From positions 10,279 through 74,278 of the forward strand of contig NZ_JAKJSQ010000012.1 of assembly GCF_050337105.1 (NCBI RefSeq): DNA of 64,000 bases, in the 5' to 3' direction. Position 1 is the first letter of the stretch. Each line of letters begins with the position of its first letter. Below the pieces are notes generated by a model. That model was not told where the DNA came from, searched no databases, and saw only the letters and a program-made list of their open reading frames with translations. Below are positions 36,553 to 45,420 of this stretch, one piece after another. A program made the translations under genes and the position numbers. The DNA is from Aliivibrio_A kagoshimensis (GTDB taxonomy: Bacteria; Pseudomonadota; Gammaproteobacteria; Enterobacterales; Vibrionaceae).

Positions 36553-37584
36553 TTAAGCTCCAAACTTGACGCGAGGATCAACCAGAGCCACACACACATC
36601 AGAAAGAATATTACCCACCATTAGCATCATGGCATTAATAGCAAATAGCCCCATCACCACCGGATAATCCCTCTCGACAATCGCTTCATAACCGAGCAGA
36701 CCGATTCCGTCGATGTTGAAGATAACCTCAATCAAAAATGAACCTGTCATGAAAAACATCAAGGAGTTACCAAAGTGACTGGCTACCGGAATCAAACTAT
36801 TACGTAAGGCATGCTTTCGTACCGCTTTTCTAAACGGTAACCCTTTGGCAATCGCGGTTCTCACATAATCCGATGCCAAATTTTCCATCAGGTTATTTTT
36901 CATGGTCATGGTTAGCAGAGCGAAATCACCAATTAAATAACAGGTAAGAGGAAGGATGGCATGCCAAAGAATGTCTTTTATCTGTTCGAACAAAGCCAAG
37001 TCATCAAACTCATCGCCAACAAATCCGCCCATCGGAAACCATTCGAGTTGATAACCAAACAGGGTGATCAGTAATACTCCAATCACATAACCCGGCAACG
37101 CATAGCCAACAAAAATCATGATCGAACTTGACGCATCCAACAGACTGCCATGTTTTAACGCTTTGGCATAACCAAGGGGGATAGAGATAAGATAACTGAT
37201 GAGAAAAGTGGCAATGCCATAAAAGAGAGAGACTGGCAGTCGCTCGCTGATCATATCAATCACTGGTTCATAATAACGAGTCGACTCCCCTAAATCTAAG
37301 GTAACCAGCTTACTGAACCAATCAACATAGGCTTCAAAAACGGGTTTATCTAAGCCATAAAAGGCATTTAACTCGGCAATTTGTCCGGCTGATAGCGCGT
37401 TATTACCATCGGTAACGCTGGTGCTGCCACTCGATAATTCAGACGATCCTTGCATCTGCATACTGAGCAATACCCTCTCAACGGGCCCACCTGGCACGAA
37501 TCGAGTTAAGGTAAATATCATTAGGGTGATGCCAATGAAGGTTGGAATAACTAAGAGCAAACGACGAAACAGATAACCAAGCAT
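36553..37584 (-). CDS. Oligopeptide ABC transporter permease (YejB-like)
   Basis: 343 residues; first gene of the peptide-transporter operon. The N terminus MLGYLFRRLLLVIPTFIGITLMIFTLTRFVPGGPVER is typical of DppB/OppB/YejB proteins, and the EAA-like loop (AIAKGLPFRKAVRKHALRNSLIP) contacts an ATPase. About six membrane helices. Order on the minus strand: permease, permease, binding protein, two ATPases. Confidence 0.9.
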   Translation of the reverse strand: MLGYLFRRLLLVIPTFIGITLMIFTLTRFVPGGPVERVLLSMQMQGSSELSSGSTSVTDGNNALSAGQIAELNAFYGLDKPVFEAYVDWFSKLVTLDLGESTRYYEPVIDMISERLPVSLFYGIATFLISYLISIPLGYAKALKHGSLLDASSSIMIFVGYALPGYVIGVLLITLFGYQLEWFPMGGFVGDEFDDLALFEQIKDILWHAILPLTCYLIGDFALLTMTMKNNLMENLASDYVRTAIAKGLPFRKAVRKHALRNSLIPVASHFGNSLMFFMTGSFLIEVIFNIDGIGLLGYEAIVERDYPVVMGLFAINAMMLMVGNILSDVCVALVDPRVKFGA

Positions 37585-37748
37585 TCGGTAACACTAACCC
37601 TCATATTCTGCAGTAAGACAAAATAATATTATTAAACATATCGTTAATTGATAGCGTAAAAGAGGCTGAGACTCAACTTATCTGATGGTTTTTGAGTTAT
37701 TAACTCAAACCAATACGATTGATTGGCTCGAGATAATTAGGTTAGGTA

Positions 37749-38306
37749 TCACTTATACTCTGCAATATAAGCAGGAACGTTAGCAATACTATTGAGTACC
37801 GTATCCGCCAAGGTTTCACCCTGTTCAGTGATCGTTTTACCAGTGCGTACTAAAATTTTAGTCCCAACACCCGCCGCTTCGGCTGCCATCATATCTTCCG
37901 CTTTATCCCCTATCATGATGGATTTTTCCATATCGATGTCTAAAAAACTCTGCGCCGTAATAAACATCCCAGGGTTAGGTTTACGACAATCGCACGCCTC
38001 TTTATATTTTCCTATGCCCTTCTCAGCATGGTGAGGACAGTAGTAGATCCCGTCCAATTCGACGCCATTGTCTTCAAAGTTCCAATCCATCCACTCCGTT
38101 AGGCTAATGAACGTATCTTCTGAAAACATCCCTCGAGCGATTCCAGACTGATTGGTCACCACCACCAATTGATACCCCATCGATTTAAGCTGTTTAGTCG
38201 CATCAAAAACGCCCTCTACAAACTCAAAATCATCCACTTTATGGACATAACCGTGATCGACGTTGATCACTCCGTCTCTATCAATAAAAACCGCAGGCTT
38301 AGACAA
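37749..38306 (-). CDS. gmhB: D-glycero-D-manno-heptose-1,7-bisphosphate 7-phosphatase
   Basis: 185 residues, HAD superfamily. Nucleophile motif FIDRDGVIN, the zinc-binding stretch CPHHAEKG...CDCRKPNPGM, and IGDKAEDMMAAEAAG near the end. It removes the 7-phosphate in ADP-heptose synthesis for lipopolysaccharide core. It is divergent from metN, with the methionine operator in the intergenic region. A single-gene unit. Confidence 0.95.
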   Translation of the reverse strand: MSKPAVFIDRDGVINVDHGYVHKVDDFEFVEGVFDATKQLKSMGYQLVVVTNQSGIARGMFSEDTFISLTEWMDWNFEDNGVELDGIYYCPHHAEKGIGKYKEACDCRKPNPGMFITAQSFLDIDMEKSIMIGDKAEDMMAAEAAGVGTKILVRTGKTITEQGETLADTVLNSIANVPAYIAEYK

Positions 38307-38378
38307 AATTAAACACTCTATAAAAGGGGATTGAATAAATTATACCACTGTGTATACTCAGGTTCACCAGTTAAAAAT

Positions 38379-38402
38379 AGACATCTAAACATCCAGACGT
38401 AA
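38379..38402 (+). promoter_or_regulatory. MetJ operator (tandem met boxes) upstream of metNIQ
   Basis: Three adjacent 8-mers, AGACATCT, AAACATCC and AGACGTAA, match the met box AGACGTCT; a fourth weak unit AAATATCC may follow at 38403-38410. MetJ-AdoMet binds such tandem boxes and represses met genes. They lie about 77 bases upstream of metN and just ahead of a sigma-70 promoter. Confidence 0.85.
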
Positions 38403-38411
38403 AAATATCCA

Positions 38412-38440
38412 TTGACATGGTAATTGCGAACGATTAGCAT
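38412..38440 (+). promoter_or_regulatory. Sigma-70 promoter of metNIQ
   Basis: TTGACA (38412-38417), 17 bases, then TAGCAT (38435-38440). It is immediately downstream of the MetJ boxes, as expected for repression. Confidence 0.7.
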
Positions 38441-38478
38441 CACGTTAATTGTGAAATAGAATGAAACAAAGGTTATCG

Positions 38479-39513
38479 ATGATTGAAATTAATCAGGTTA
38501 ATAAGGTTTTTTATCAAGGGACAACAGCAATCCATGCCCTTAAAGATATCAACCTGACCGTCCCACAAGGCACTATTTTTGGTGTTATCGGTTCATCAGG
38601 TGCAGGAAAGAGCACCCTGATCCGTTGTGTGAACATGTTAGAAAGACCAACCGAAGGCAATATCATTGTTGATGGTGTCGATCTCACTACACTTTCTAAT
38701 CATCAGTTGTGCCATGCTCGTCGGAACATCGGCATGATTTTTCAGCACTTCAATCTACTCTCTTCACGAACGGTTTTTGCCAACGTGGCCCTACCATTAG
38801 AGCTAGCAGGCAAGTCCGCCGCTGATATTGAAAAGAAAGTTTCTAGTCTATTAGCGTTAGTTGGTTTAGAAGATAAACGAGACACCTACCCAGCGAATTT
38901 GAGTGGTGGTCAGAAACAGCGTGTGGCAATCGCCCGTGCCCTCTCTTCCGATCCAAAAGTACTGCTTTGTGATGAAGCGACCAGCGCCTTGGACCCAGCC
39001 ACCACACAGTCGATTTTGCAGCTGATTAAAAAGATCAACCAAACCCTTAATATCACCATTTTGTTAATTACTCATGAGATGGATGTGGTCAAGAAGATCT
39101 GTCATCAAGTGGCGATTATCGGTGATGGTGAGTTAGTCGAAAAGGGCAGTGTTGGTGAGATGTTTGCCCATCCAAAAACCGACTTAGCAAAAGCCTTCAT
39201 TCGCTCTACGTTAGATTTATCAATTCCTAGCGATTACCAAGAGCGTTTAAGTGCAACCCGTGTTGACGGCAGCTTTCCACTGGTACGTCTTGAGTTTACT
39301 GGTGCCACCGTTGACGCACCAGTCATCAGTCAAATATCACGAAATTTCAATATCGATATTGCCATTTTAAGCTCTGACATTGATTACGCTGGCGGCGTTA
39401 AATTTGGTCTGTTAATGGCTGAATTCTATGGCGACGAATCATCCACCCAACAAGCACTGTCATTTTTGCAAGAGCATCAAGTTAAAGTAGAGGTACTCGG
39501 TTATGTCCTTTGA
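38479..39513 (+). CDS. metN: D-/L-methionine ABC transporter ATPase
   Basis: 344 residues from ATG 38479 (MIEINQVNKVFYQG); the frame opens six codons earlier, but this start matches MetN and AAAGG lies 7 bases upstream. Walker A GSSGAGKSTLIRC, signature LSGGQKQRVAIARAL, Walker B VLLCDEATSALDPATT, and a C-terminal NIL domain (DYAGGVKFGLL) that binds methionine for feedback inhibition. It overlaps metI by 11 bases. Confidence 0.97.
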   Translation: MIEINQVNKVFYQGTTAIHALKDINLTVPQGTIFGVIGSSGAGKSTLIRCVNMLERPTEGNIIVDGVDLTTLSNHQLCHARRNIGMIFQHFNLLSSRTVFANVALPLELAGKSAADIEKKVSSLLALVGLEDKRDTYPANLSGGQKQRVAIARALSSDPKVLLCDEATSALDPATTQSILQLIKKINQTLNITILLITHEMDVVKKICHQVAIIGDGELVEKGSVGEMFAHPKTDLAKAFIRSTLDLSIPSDYQERLSATRVDGSFPLVRLEFTGATVDAPVISQISRNFNIDIAILSSDIDYAGGVKFGLLMAEFYGDESSTQQALSFLQEHQVKVEVLGYVL

Positions 39514-40180
39514 TCTTATTTCAGATTGGTTAAATCAAAACAGTGGATTATTGCTAGAAGCGACTTGGCAGACACTCTACATGGTGTTCGTTTCAGGTGT
39601 GATCGGTTTTGCCATCGGCATTCCTCTTGGCGTAGTACTGCACACCTCTAAAAAAGGGGGACTGCTTGAAAATGTTAAAATGAATAAAGTATTAGGTGCG
39701 GTTGTCAATGTTGGCCGCTCTGTCCCATTTTTAGTGTTAATGGTTGCCATTATTCCGTTAACCAAACTGCTGGTTGGAAGCTTTATCGGCACCACAGCAG
39801 CCATTGTTCCATTAACGATTGGTGCTATCCCCTTTGTTGCTCGATTAATCGAAGGCGCGTTAATCGAAGTTCCTTCAGGTTTAGTAGAAGCGGCGCAAGC
39901 GATGGGAGCGACTCCACTGCAAATCATCAATCGCGTGTTATTGCCAGAAGCTTTACCAACAATTGTCAATTCAGTGACAATCACTTTAGTGACTTTGGTA
40001 AGTTACTCAGCAATGGCAGGAACCGTTGGCGGTGGTGGGTTAGGTGACGTTGCCATTCGTTACGGGTTCCACCGATATGAGTTATCTATAATGGCAGTGA
40101 CTGTCGTTATGTTAATCGTATTAGTTCAAATTATTCAATCAGTTGGCGACGCTGTTGTACGCCGAGTGGATCATAGATAA
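39503..40180 (+). CDS. metI: Methionine ABC transporter permease
   Basis: 225 residues with five membrane helices and the EAA loop GLVEAAQAMGATPLQIINRVLLPEALP. MetI forms the membrane channel with MetN and the binding protein MetQ. It is coupled to metN by overlap; metQ follows after 35 bases. Confidence 0.96.
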   Translation: MSFDLISDWLNQNSGLLLEATWQTLYMVFVSGVIGFAIGIPLGVVLHTSKKGGLLENVKMNKVLGAVVNVGRSVPFLVLMVAIIPLTKLLVGSFIGTTAAIVPLTIGAIPFVARLIEGALIEVPSGLVEAAQAMGATPLQIINRVLLPEALPTIVNSVTITLVTLVSYSAMAGTVGGGGLGDVAIRYGFHRYELSIMAVTVVMLIVLVQIIQSVGDAVVRRVDHR

Positions 40181-40215
40181 AAAAGTTACAGTCGATTTAT
40201 TATAAGGGAATAACA

Positions 40216-41025
40216 ATGAAATTAACGTTTAAAAAATTAGCTACAATTGCAGGCCTTGCTTCTTTACTGGCACTAACTGGCTGTGGTGAAAACAGTACCG
40301 ACTCGAATAAAATTAAAGTGGCTGTTATGGCGGGTGCTGAAGCACAAGTTGCAGAAGTGGCTGCAAAAGTAGCTAAAGAGAAATTCGACCTTGATGTTGA
40401 ACTGGTCACATTTACAGATTACGTCACACCAAATGCCGCTCTTGATGATGGCTCTGTTGATATCAACGCTTTTCAGCATAAGCCATATTTAGATCAGCAA
40501 GTGATTGATCGTGGTTACAAACTACAGATTGCGGGCAACACCTTTGTTTATCCAATTGCCGGTTACTCTAAACAAGTCACTAGTGTTGATGAGATTCAAG
40601 AAGGTTCACGTATTGCTGTGCCAAACGACCCAACTAACCTAGGTCGTTCACTGATTCTTCTTGAGCAACAGGGTCTTATTACGCTAAAAGAAGGCGCTGG
40701 ACTGTCAGCAACGGTACGTGATATCGCAACCAACCCAAAAAACATCGAGATCATCGAACTGGATGCAGCTCAACTTCCACGCTCTTTGGATGATGTTGCG
40801 TTGTCGATCATCAACACCACTTATGCAAGCAGCATTAACTTAACGCCAGAGAAAGATGGCATCTTCGTTGAGAGCAAAGAGTCACCATATGTGAACTTAA
40901 TTGTTGCTCGTGAAGATAACGTTAACGCTGAAAATGTACAAAACTTCGTAAAAGCTTACCAAACTGAAGAAGTGTACAAAGCCGCTTTTGATACCTTTAA
41001 TGGCGGTATTGTAAAAGGCTGGTAG
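40216..41025 (+). CDS. metQ: Methionine-binding lipoprotein
   Basis: 269 residues. Lipoprotein signal with lipobox ALTGC (Cys23). NlpA/MetQ family features: KIKVAVMAGAEAQVAEVAA, DYVTPNAALDDGSVDINAFQHKPYL, and RIAVPNDPTNLGRSL. It captures methionine in the periplasm. Last gene of the metNIQ operon, followed by a terminator. Confidence 0.95.
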   Translation: MKLTFKKLATIAGLASLLALTGCGENSTDSNKIKVAVMAGAEAQVAEVAAKVAKEKFDLDVELVTFTDYVTPNAALDDGSVDINAFQHKPYLDQQVIDRGYKLQIAGNTFVYPIAGYSKQVTSVDEIQEGSRIAVPNDPTNLGRSLILLEQQGLITLKEGAGLSATVRDIATNPKNIEIIELDAAQLPRSLDDVALSIINTTYASSINLTPEKDGIFVESKESPYVNLIVAREDNVNAENVQNFVKAYQTEEVYKAAFDTFNGGIVKGW

Positions 41026-41045
41026 TCATAAACTGAGTTATCATC

Positions 41046-41078
41046 AAAAAGGTTGGCCTTAATAGCCAACCTTTTTTT
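41046..41078. terminator. Terminator between metQ and rpmJ2
   Basis: AAAAAGGTTGGC / GCCAACCTTTTT, 12-bp stem with a 7-base loop and T runs on both strands; it can end metQ (+) and rpmJ2 (-). Confidence 0.9.
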
Positions 41079-41079
41079 C

Positions 41080-41217
41080 CTATTTTTTCTTTTTCCCTTG
41101 CACCGCTTTAAACCTTGGGTTGGATTTACAAATCACAAATACCCGCCCTTTTCGTCTAATGACTTGGCAATCTCTATGACGATTTTTAGCACTCTTTAAA
41201 GAACTTAATACTTTCAT
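41080..41217 (-). CDS. rpmJ2: Ribosomal protein L36, zinc-independent type (L36B)
   Basis: A 45-residue frame, MKVLSSLKSAKNRHRDCQVI at the N terminus and VICKSNPRFKAVQGKKKK at the C terminus. It matches YkgO-type L36. The zinc ligands of ordinary L36 are broken: the first Cys is His and the final His is Phe (RFKAV), leaving two cysteines. It would replace zinc-holding L36 during zinc starvation. Its start overlaps the stop of rpmE2 by one base, so the two are coupled. Confidence 0.92.
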   Translation of the reverse strand: MKVLSSLKSAKNRHRDCQVIRRKGRVFVICKSNPRFKAVQGKKKK

Positions 41218-41474
41218 TATTTTTTTCCTATCATTGAACCAAATCGGCGAGAGAAATCAGCGACTCTCCCTTCAGTAGACGCCACTCTTTGCTGACCGGT
41301 ATAAAAAGGGTGTGACGCTGAAGAGGTATCTAGCGTCATGTATGGATACTCTTTGCCATCTTTCCAAGTGATGGTTCTGTCTGTGGTTAACGTTGACCCC
41401 ACCATGAAGTACTCGTCCACGCTGGTATCATGAAATACCACGGTCTGATATTTCGGATGAATTGATTTTTTCAC
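41217..41474 (-). CDS. rpmE2: Ribosomal protein L31, zinc-independent type (L31B)
   Basis: 85 residues with no cysteine at all, the C-minus paralogue of L31 (the zinc form has a CxxC). Conserved: MKKSIHPKYQTVVFHDTS, SHPFYTGQQRVASTEGRVADFSRRF. Under zinc limitation it displaces L31, releasing zinc. It starts the rpmE2-rpmJ2 operon under the Zur-like palindrome and follows the same logic as E. coli ykgMO. Confidence 0.96.
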   Translation of the reverse strand: MKKSIHPKYQTVVFHDTSVDEYFMVGSTLTTDRTITWKDGKEYPYMTLDTSSASHPFYTGQQRVASTEGRVADFSRRFGSMIGKK

Positions 41475-41498
41475 TACTCTCTCCTATTTGAATTTTTC

Positions 41499-41516
41499 GT
41501 TATGTTATAACATAAC
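41499..41516 (-). promoter_or_regulatory. Zur operator of rpmE2-rpmJ2
   Basis: GTTATGTTATAACATAAC is an 18-bp perfect palindrome, 25 bases upstream of the rpmE2 start. It is close to the gammaproteobacterial Zur box (GTTATATTATAACAT type). The genes downstream are textbook Zur targets, which supports Zur rather than another Fur-family repressor. Confidence 0.85.
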
Positions 41517-41610
41517 AAACAATAGAGCAATCCAAATGAGAATAGATATCAACAAAGTAACCGTAAACTCATGCTAGAATGTGCCTACCTTAAGATTTGA
41601 GCCTACTGCC

Positions 41611-42309
41611 ATGAACTATCCAGTTGATCCCGTTGGAGTCATCCACTCTCCCTACAAAGAGAAATTTGCCGTGCCTCGTCAACCAAGACTCGCGCCTAGT
41701 GCAACTGCCCGGGTGGAGCTTATTGGAGAAGCAAACACCCCAGAAGCGGTGCGAGGTATTGAACAGTTTTCTCATCTATGGCTGCTGTTTCTATTTGATA
41801 AAAACCTTGAGGCGGGCTGGCGACCGACAGTACGTCCACCGCGCTTAGGGGGCAATGAGCGAGTAGGCGTATTTGCTTCTCGAGCCACATTTCGTCCTAA
41901 TGGCATTGGTATGTCAGCCGTTGAACTGCAAGGCGTTACCCAACAAGGTGCACGCACATTTTTAGATCTGGGCAGCGTTGACTTGGTTGATGGCACGCCT
42001 ATCGTGGATATCAAGCCCTATATTCCCTACTCCGATAGCATTCCAACTGCGATCGGAGGATTTGCAGAGCAAGCCCCAGACACCAAACCTGTGCTGTTCT
42101 CAATTCAAGCTCAACAGCAACTGCATCAGCACCCGCAAGGTGCTCACATCGAGGCGGTGATCAAAGAAGTATTAGGCCAAGACCCTCGCCCAGCCTACAA
42201 AAAAGGAAAAGTTGATAACAAAGAGTATGCGGTCCACCTATTTGATTTAAACGTGAAATTCACCGTTAACGACGAATCAATGACAGTAACTGCTATTGAC
42301 CTCTTTTGA
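41611..42309 (+). CDS. trmO: tRNA (adenine(37)-N6)-methyltransferase TrmO
   Basis: 232 residues from ATG 41611; an upstream in-frame GTG at 41581 would add ten, and neither has a strong ribosome-binding site. The TsaA/UPF0066 fold is clear: GVIHSPYKEKFAVPRQPRLA, FSHLWLLFLF, RPTVRPPRLGGNERVGVFASR and DLVDGTPIVDIKPYIPY. TrmO methylates t6A37 to m6t6A in tRNA-Thr using SAM. Precedes proS in the same direction. Confidence 0.92.
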   Translation: MNYPVDPVGVIHSPYKEKFAVPRQPRLAPSATARVELIGEANTPEAVRGIEQFSHLWLLFLFDKNLEAGWRPTVRPPRLGGNERVGVFASRATFRPNGIGMSAVELQGVTQQGARTFLDLGSVDLVDGTPIVDIKPYIPYSDSIPTAIGGFAEQAPDTKPVLFSIQAQQQLHQHPQGAHIEAVIKEVLGQDPRPAYKKGKVDNKEYAVHLFDLNVKFTVNDESMTVTAIDLF

Positions 42310-42390
42310 GAACGGGATTTGACTGCTATTATAGTCGGCTAACTCAAGCTCCGGCTTACTAAAATTAACCATAACAAACGGATATCAGTA

Positions 42391-44106
42391 ATGCGTACCA
42401 GTAACTATCTTCTTGCTACTCTCAAAGAGACTCCAAACGATGCAGAAGTTATCAGCCATCAGCTGATGCTACGTGCAGGTATGATCCGTAAGCTAGCGTC
42501 AGGTCTATACACTTGGCTACCTACTGGTCTACGTGTACTACGTAAAGTGGAAAGTATCGTTCGTCAAGAGATCAATAATGGCGGTGCCGTAGAGACGTTG
42601 ATGCCCGTTGTTCAGCCTTTTGAATTGTGGGAAGAGACAGGACGCTCTGAAAAGATGGGCCCTGAACTGCTTCGTTTATCTGATCGCCACGCTCGTCCGT
42701 TTGTCCTTAGTCCAACAGCAGAAGAGGTCGTGACTAGCCTAGTTCGCAATGAAGTGAGCTCTTACAAACAGCTGCCACTGAATCTGTACCAGATCCAAAC
42801 GAAATTCCGTGATGAAAGACGCCCTCGCTTTGGTGTGATGCGTGCTCGTGAATTCCTAATGATGGATGCTTACAGCTTTGACATCGACAAAGAGGGGCTA
42901 GAGAAGTCTTACGAAGCGATGCACCAAGCTTACTGCCGCGCATTCGACCGCATGGGATTGGATTACCGTCCAGTGCTTGCTGACACCGGAGCGATTGGTG
43001 GTAGCGGTTCTCACGAATTCCACGTATTGGCAGAGAGCGGCGAAGACCTCATTGCTTTCTCTTCAGAGTCTGATTACGCTGCCAATATCGAAAAAGCAGA
43101 AGCGTTAGCACCTGCTGATTCAGCTGACGCGCCAACGCAAGAGATGACGCTTGTAGATACGCCAAACGCAAAAACCATCGCTGAGCTTGTAGAACAGCAC
43201 GGCCTGGCTATTGATAAAACAGTGAAAACACTGTTCGTTAAAGCCTCTGACGAAGTCGATGCAGATCTTATCGCACTGATCATCCGTGGTGATCACGAAT
43301 TAAACGAAATTAAAGCTGAGAACCTAGCACAAGTTGCTTCGCCATTAGAATTTGCAGATGAAGCAGAGATTCGTGCACTCGTCGGTGCAGGCCCTGGTTC
43401 TCTTGGCCCTGTAGGTCTTGACCTTCCATTCATCGTTGACCGTACTGTCGCTGTCATGAGTGATTTTGGTGCTGGTGCTAACGTTGATGACAAACACTAC
43501 TTCGGTATCAACTGGGGTCGTGATGTTGAATTGGGTCAAGTGGAAGATCTACGTAACGTAATTGAAGGTGACCTAAGCCCATGTGGCCAAGGAACATTGC
43601 TTCTTAAACGCGGTATCGAAGTGGGTCATATCTTCCAGCTTGGTACTAACTACTCAGAGAAAATGAACTGTAACGTTCTTGGTCCTAACGGTAAGAGTGC
43701 TATCTTAGAGATGGGTTGTTACGGTATCGGTGTATCACGTGTTGTGGCATCGGCCATCGAGCAAAACCACGATAAGTTTGGCATCATCTGGCCTGAAGCG
43801 ATTGCCCCTTTCCAAGTGGCTATCGTACCAATGAACATGCACAAATCTGAGCGAGTTAAAGAAGCGGCGGAGAAGCTGTATGCAGACCTGACTGCTGCTG
43901 GGATTGAGGTTCTATTTGATGATCGTAAAGAGCGTCCAGGTGTGATGTTTAAAGATATCGAACTTGTGGGTATTCCTCACACGGTTGTTATCGGTGATCG
44001 CAGCATGGATGAAGGCAACTTCGAGTACAAGAATCGTCGCAACGGTGATAAAGTTGCCGTTGAGATGGCCAACATTGTTGAGCACATCAAAGCACAAATA
44101 AGTTAA
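42391..44106 (+). CDS. proS: Prolyl-tRNA synthetase
   Basis: 571 residues, the bacterial form. Class II motifs: FRDERRPRFGVMRAREFLMMDAYSFD, with an editing INS domain in the middle (residues ~225-390) and a C-terminal anticodon-binding domain ending in VEHIKAQIS. It charges tRNA-Pro and hydrolyses Ala-tRNA-Pro. No unusual features; a terminator follows. Confidence 0.97.
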   Translation: MRTSNYLLATLKETPNDAEVISHQLMLRAGMIRKLASGLYTWLPTGLRVLRKVESIVRQEINNGGAVETLMPVVQPFELWEETGRSEKMGPELLRLSDRHARPFVLSPTAEEVVTSLVRNEVSSYKQLPLNLYQIQTKFRDERRPRFGVMRAREFLMMDAYSFDIDKEGLEKSYEAMHQAYCRAFDRMGLDYRPVLADTGAIGGSGSHEFHVLAESGEDLIAFSSESDYAANIEKAEALAPADSADAPTQEMTLVDTPNAKTIAELVEQHGLAIDKTVKTLFVKASDEVDADLIALIIRGDHELNEIKAENLAQVASPLEFADEAEIRALVGAGPGSLGPVGLDLPFIVDRTVAVMSDFGAGANVDDKHYFGINWGRDVELGQVEDLRNVIEGDLSPCGQGTLLLKRGIEVGHIFQLGTNYSEKMNCNVLGPNGKSAILEMGCYGIGVSRVVASAIEQNHDKFGIIWPEAIAPFQVAIVPMNMHKSERVKEAAEKLYADLTAAGIEVLFDDRKERPGVMFKDIELVGIPHTVVIGDRSMDEGNFEYKNRRNGDKVAVEMANIVEHIKAQIS

Positions 44107-44138
44107 TCGGCTAACCTTAGTCAGGTTAAATCTAGATA

Positions 44139-44166
44139 GGCAGTGTTTCGACACTGCCTTTTTTTT
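44139..44166 (+). terminator. Intrinsic terminator after proS
   Basis: GGCAGTGT-TTCG-ACACTGCC hairpin followed by TTTTTTTT; strong, 32 bases after the stop. Confidence 0.9.
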
Positions 44167-44183
44167 ACAAGGAAGAGGATGAA

Positions 44184-44945
44184 ATGGATATTTCGCTGAC
44201 TCAAACTGCCCTGCTACTGATCACCGGTTTTCTAGCCGGGATCATCAATACCATTGCGGGTGGCGGCTCCAATTTAACGCTTCCTGCCTTGATGGTCATG
44301 GGAATGCCAGCAGACGTCGCCAATGCAACCAATCGAGTGGGCGTTTTTATGCAGTCTATTGTTGCTGTTTTAGGCTTTAAAAAGCACGGAAAGCTCGACA
44401 GTGATGACAAGGTTCCCATCTTGATTCCCAGCATTATCGGTGGATTAGTTGGCGCAGCGGGAGCGGCTTATGCTCCGAGTGATTGGATTAAACCCCTTCT
44501 GCTTGGCACCATGTTGCTGATGGCACTGATCATACTAGTAAAGCCTACGATGATATCTCCAGCACTGGGCACGCCAATCAACAAAGTCTCTGAAACACCC
44601 AGTTCATGGTGGTGGTTGTTCATCGCCGGCGTGTATGGTGGTTTCGTACAGGCGGGAGTGGGATTTGTTCTGCTTGCGGCATTAGCGGGATCACTGCGTT
44701 ATGATCTGGTCAGAGCCAATGCGTTAAAAATGCTGTGTACCTTAGTGTTTACCTTTGTCGCGCTGATTCTGTTTGTCATCGAAGACCTGATTTTATGGCT
44801 ACCGGGTCTAATCCTCGCCTTTGGCACCATGTTTGGTGCGCACATCGCCGTGAAAATGGCCATTAAAGCCAAGCCCAACACCTTAAAGTGGGCGCTGTTT
44901 ATTATGACCTTGTTTGGATCCGCTGCTGCAATGATAAAATCGTAA
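44184..44945 (+). CDS. TauE/SafE family membrane protein
   Basis: 253 residues with seven or eight predicted helices. The N-terminal helix GFLAGIINTIAGGGSNLTLPAL carries the TauE/SafE signature, repeated in the second half (GVYGGFVQAGVGFVLLAALAG). Family members are implicated in export of sulfite, sulfoacetate and related anions; the substrate here is unknown. It is a single gene, 18 bases after the proS terminator, with a ribosome-binding site GAGGA. Confidence 0.85.
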   Translation: MDISLTQTALLLITGFLAGIINTIAGGGSNLTLPALMVMGMPADVANATNRVGVFMQSIVAVLGFKKHGKLDSDDKVPILIPSIIGGLVGAAGAAYAPSDWIKPLLLGTMLLMALIILVKPTMISPALGTPINKVSETPSSWWWLFIAGVYGGFVQAGVGFVLLAALAGSLRYDLVRANALKMLCTLVFTFVALILFVIEDLILWLPGLILAFGTMFGAHIAVKMAIKAKPNTLKWALFIMTLFGSAAAMIKS

Positions 44946-44957
44946 AGCAGACACTCA

Positions 44958-45308
44958 CTACATCACGTTATGGATGTACTCCACCACCACTTGATTGCCT
45001 TCAACGTAGACTTTTTGTATTTTTCCATCTACAGACATACGATTACTCAAGCGTACCGATTTCCCGTCGGCGTATGACGAGCGCTTTAATGAGGGAAGAA
45101 CAGACTCGGGATTTACATGAAGAAGCCTACAAAAATCAGATATATAAGACATATTTAACGGCGCACCACCACGCAGTAACTCTGAAAAAGAGACTTGAGT
45201 AAGACCTAGCTTCTTCGCCATCTCCATTTGGGTAATTCTCATCTTGGCCTTTTGTGGCATCCACACATTGTAAAGTGCTTCTCTATCCTGTTCAGTAAAT
45301 TGCATCAT
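44958..45308 (-). CDS. Helix-turn-helix (XRE/Cro type) regulator
   Basis: 116 residues. A predicted HTH occupies about residues 20-65 (KAKMRITQMEMAKKLGLTQVSFSELLRGGAPLN), with the typical Q-x-x-M-A-K-K-L-G-L-T-Q-x-x-F-S pattern. The C-terminal half contains SSYADGKSVRLSNRMSVDGK, of unknown role. It is convergent with the exporter gene. Its target is unknown; autoregulation or control of neighbours cannot be told from sequence. Confidence 0.75.
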   Translation of the reverse strand: MMQFTEQDREALYNVWMPQKAKMRITQMEMAKKLGLTQVSFSELLRGGAPLNMSYISDFCRLLHVNPESVLPSLKRSSYADGKSVRLSNRMSVDGKIQKVYVEGNQVVVEYIHNVM

Positions 45309-45420
45309 TTTATCCCTCTGTCATTAGTGCGTGCTAATTGTTGCCAACATTGCCAACACGAGTGTCAGAGTTAAGTGAATTCATCCCCACAATGAGTGAA
45401 AGTTAGAGGTAGAAGCCCCT

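Noticed and set aside
41581..41610. An upstream GTG start for trmO
   Set aside because: It adds 10 residues not typical of the family, and the ATG at 41611 gives the usual N terminus; neither has a strong ribosome-binding site, so the choice is not certain.
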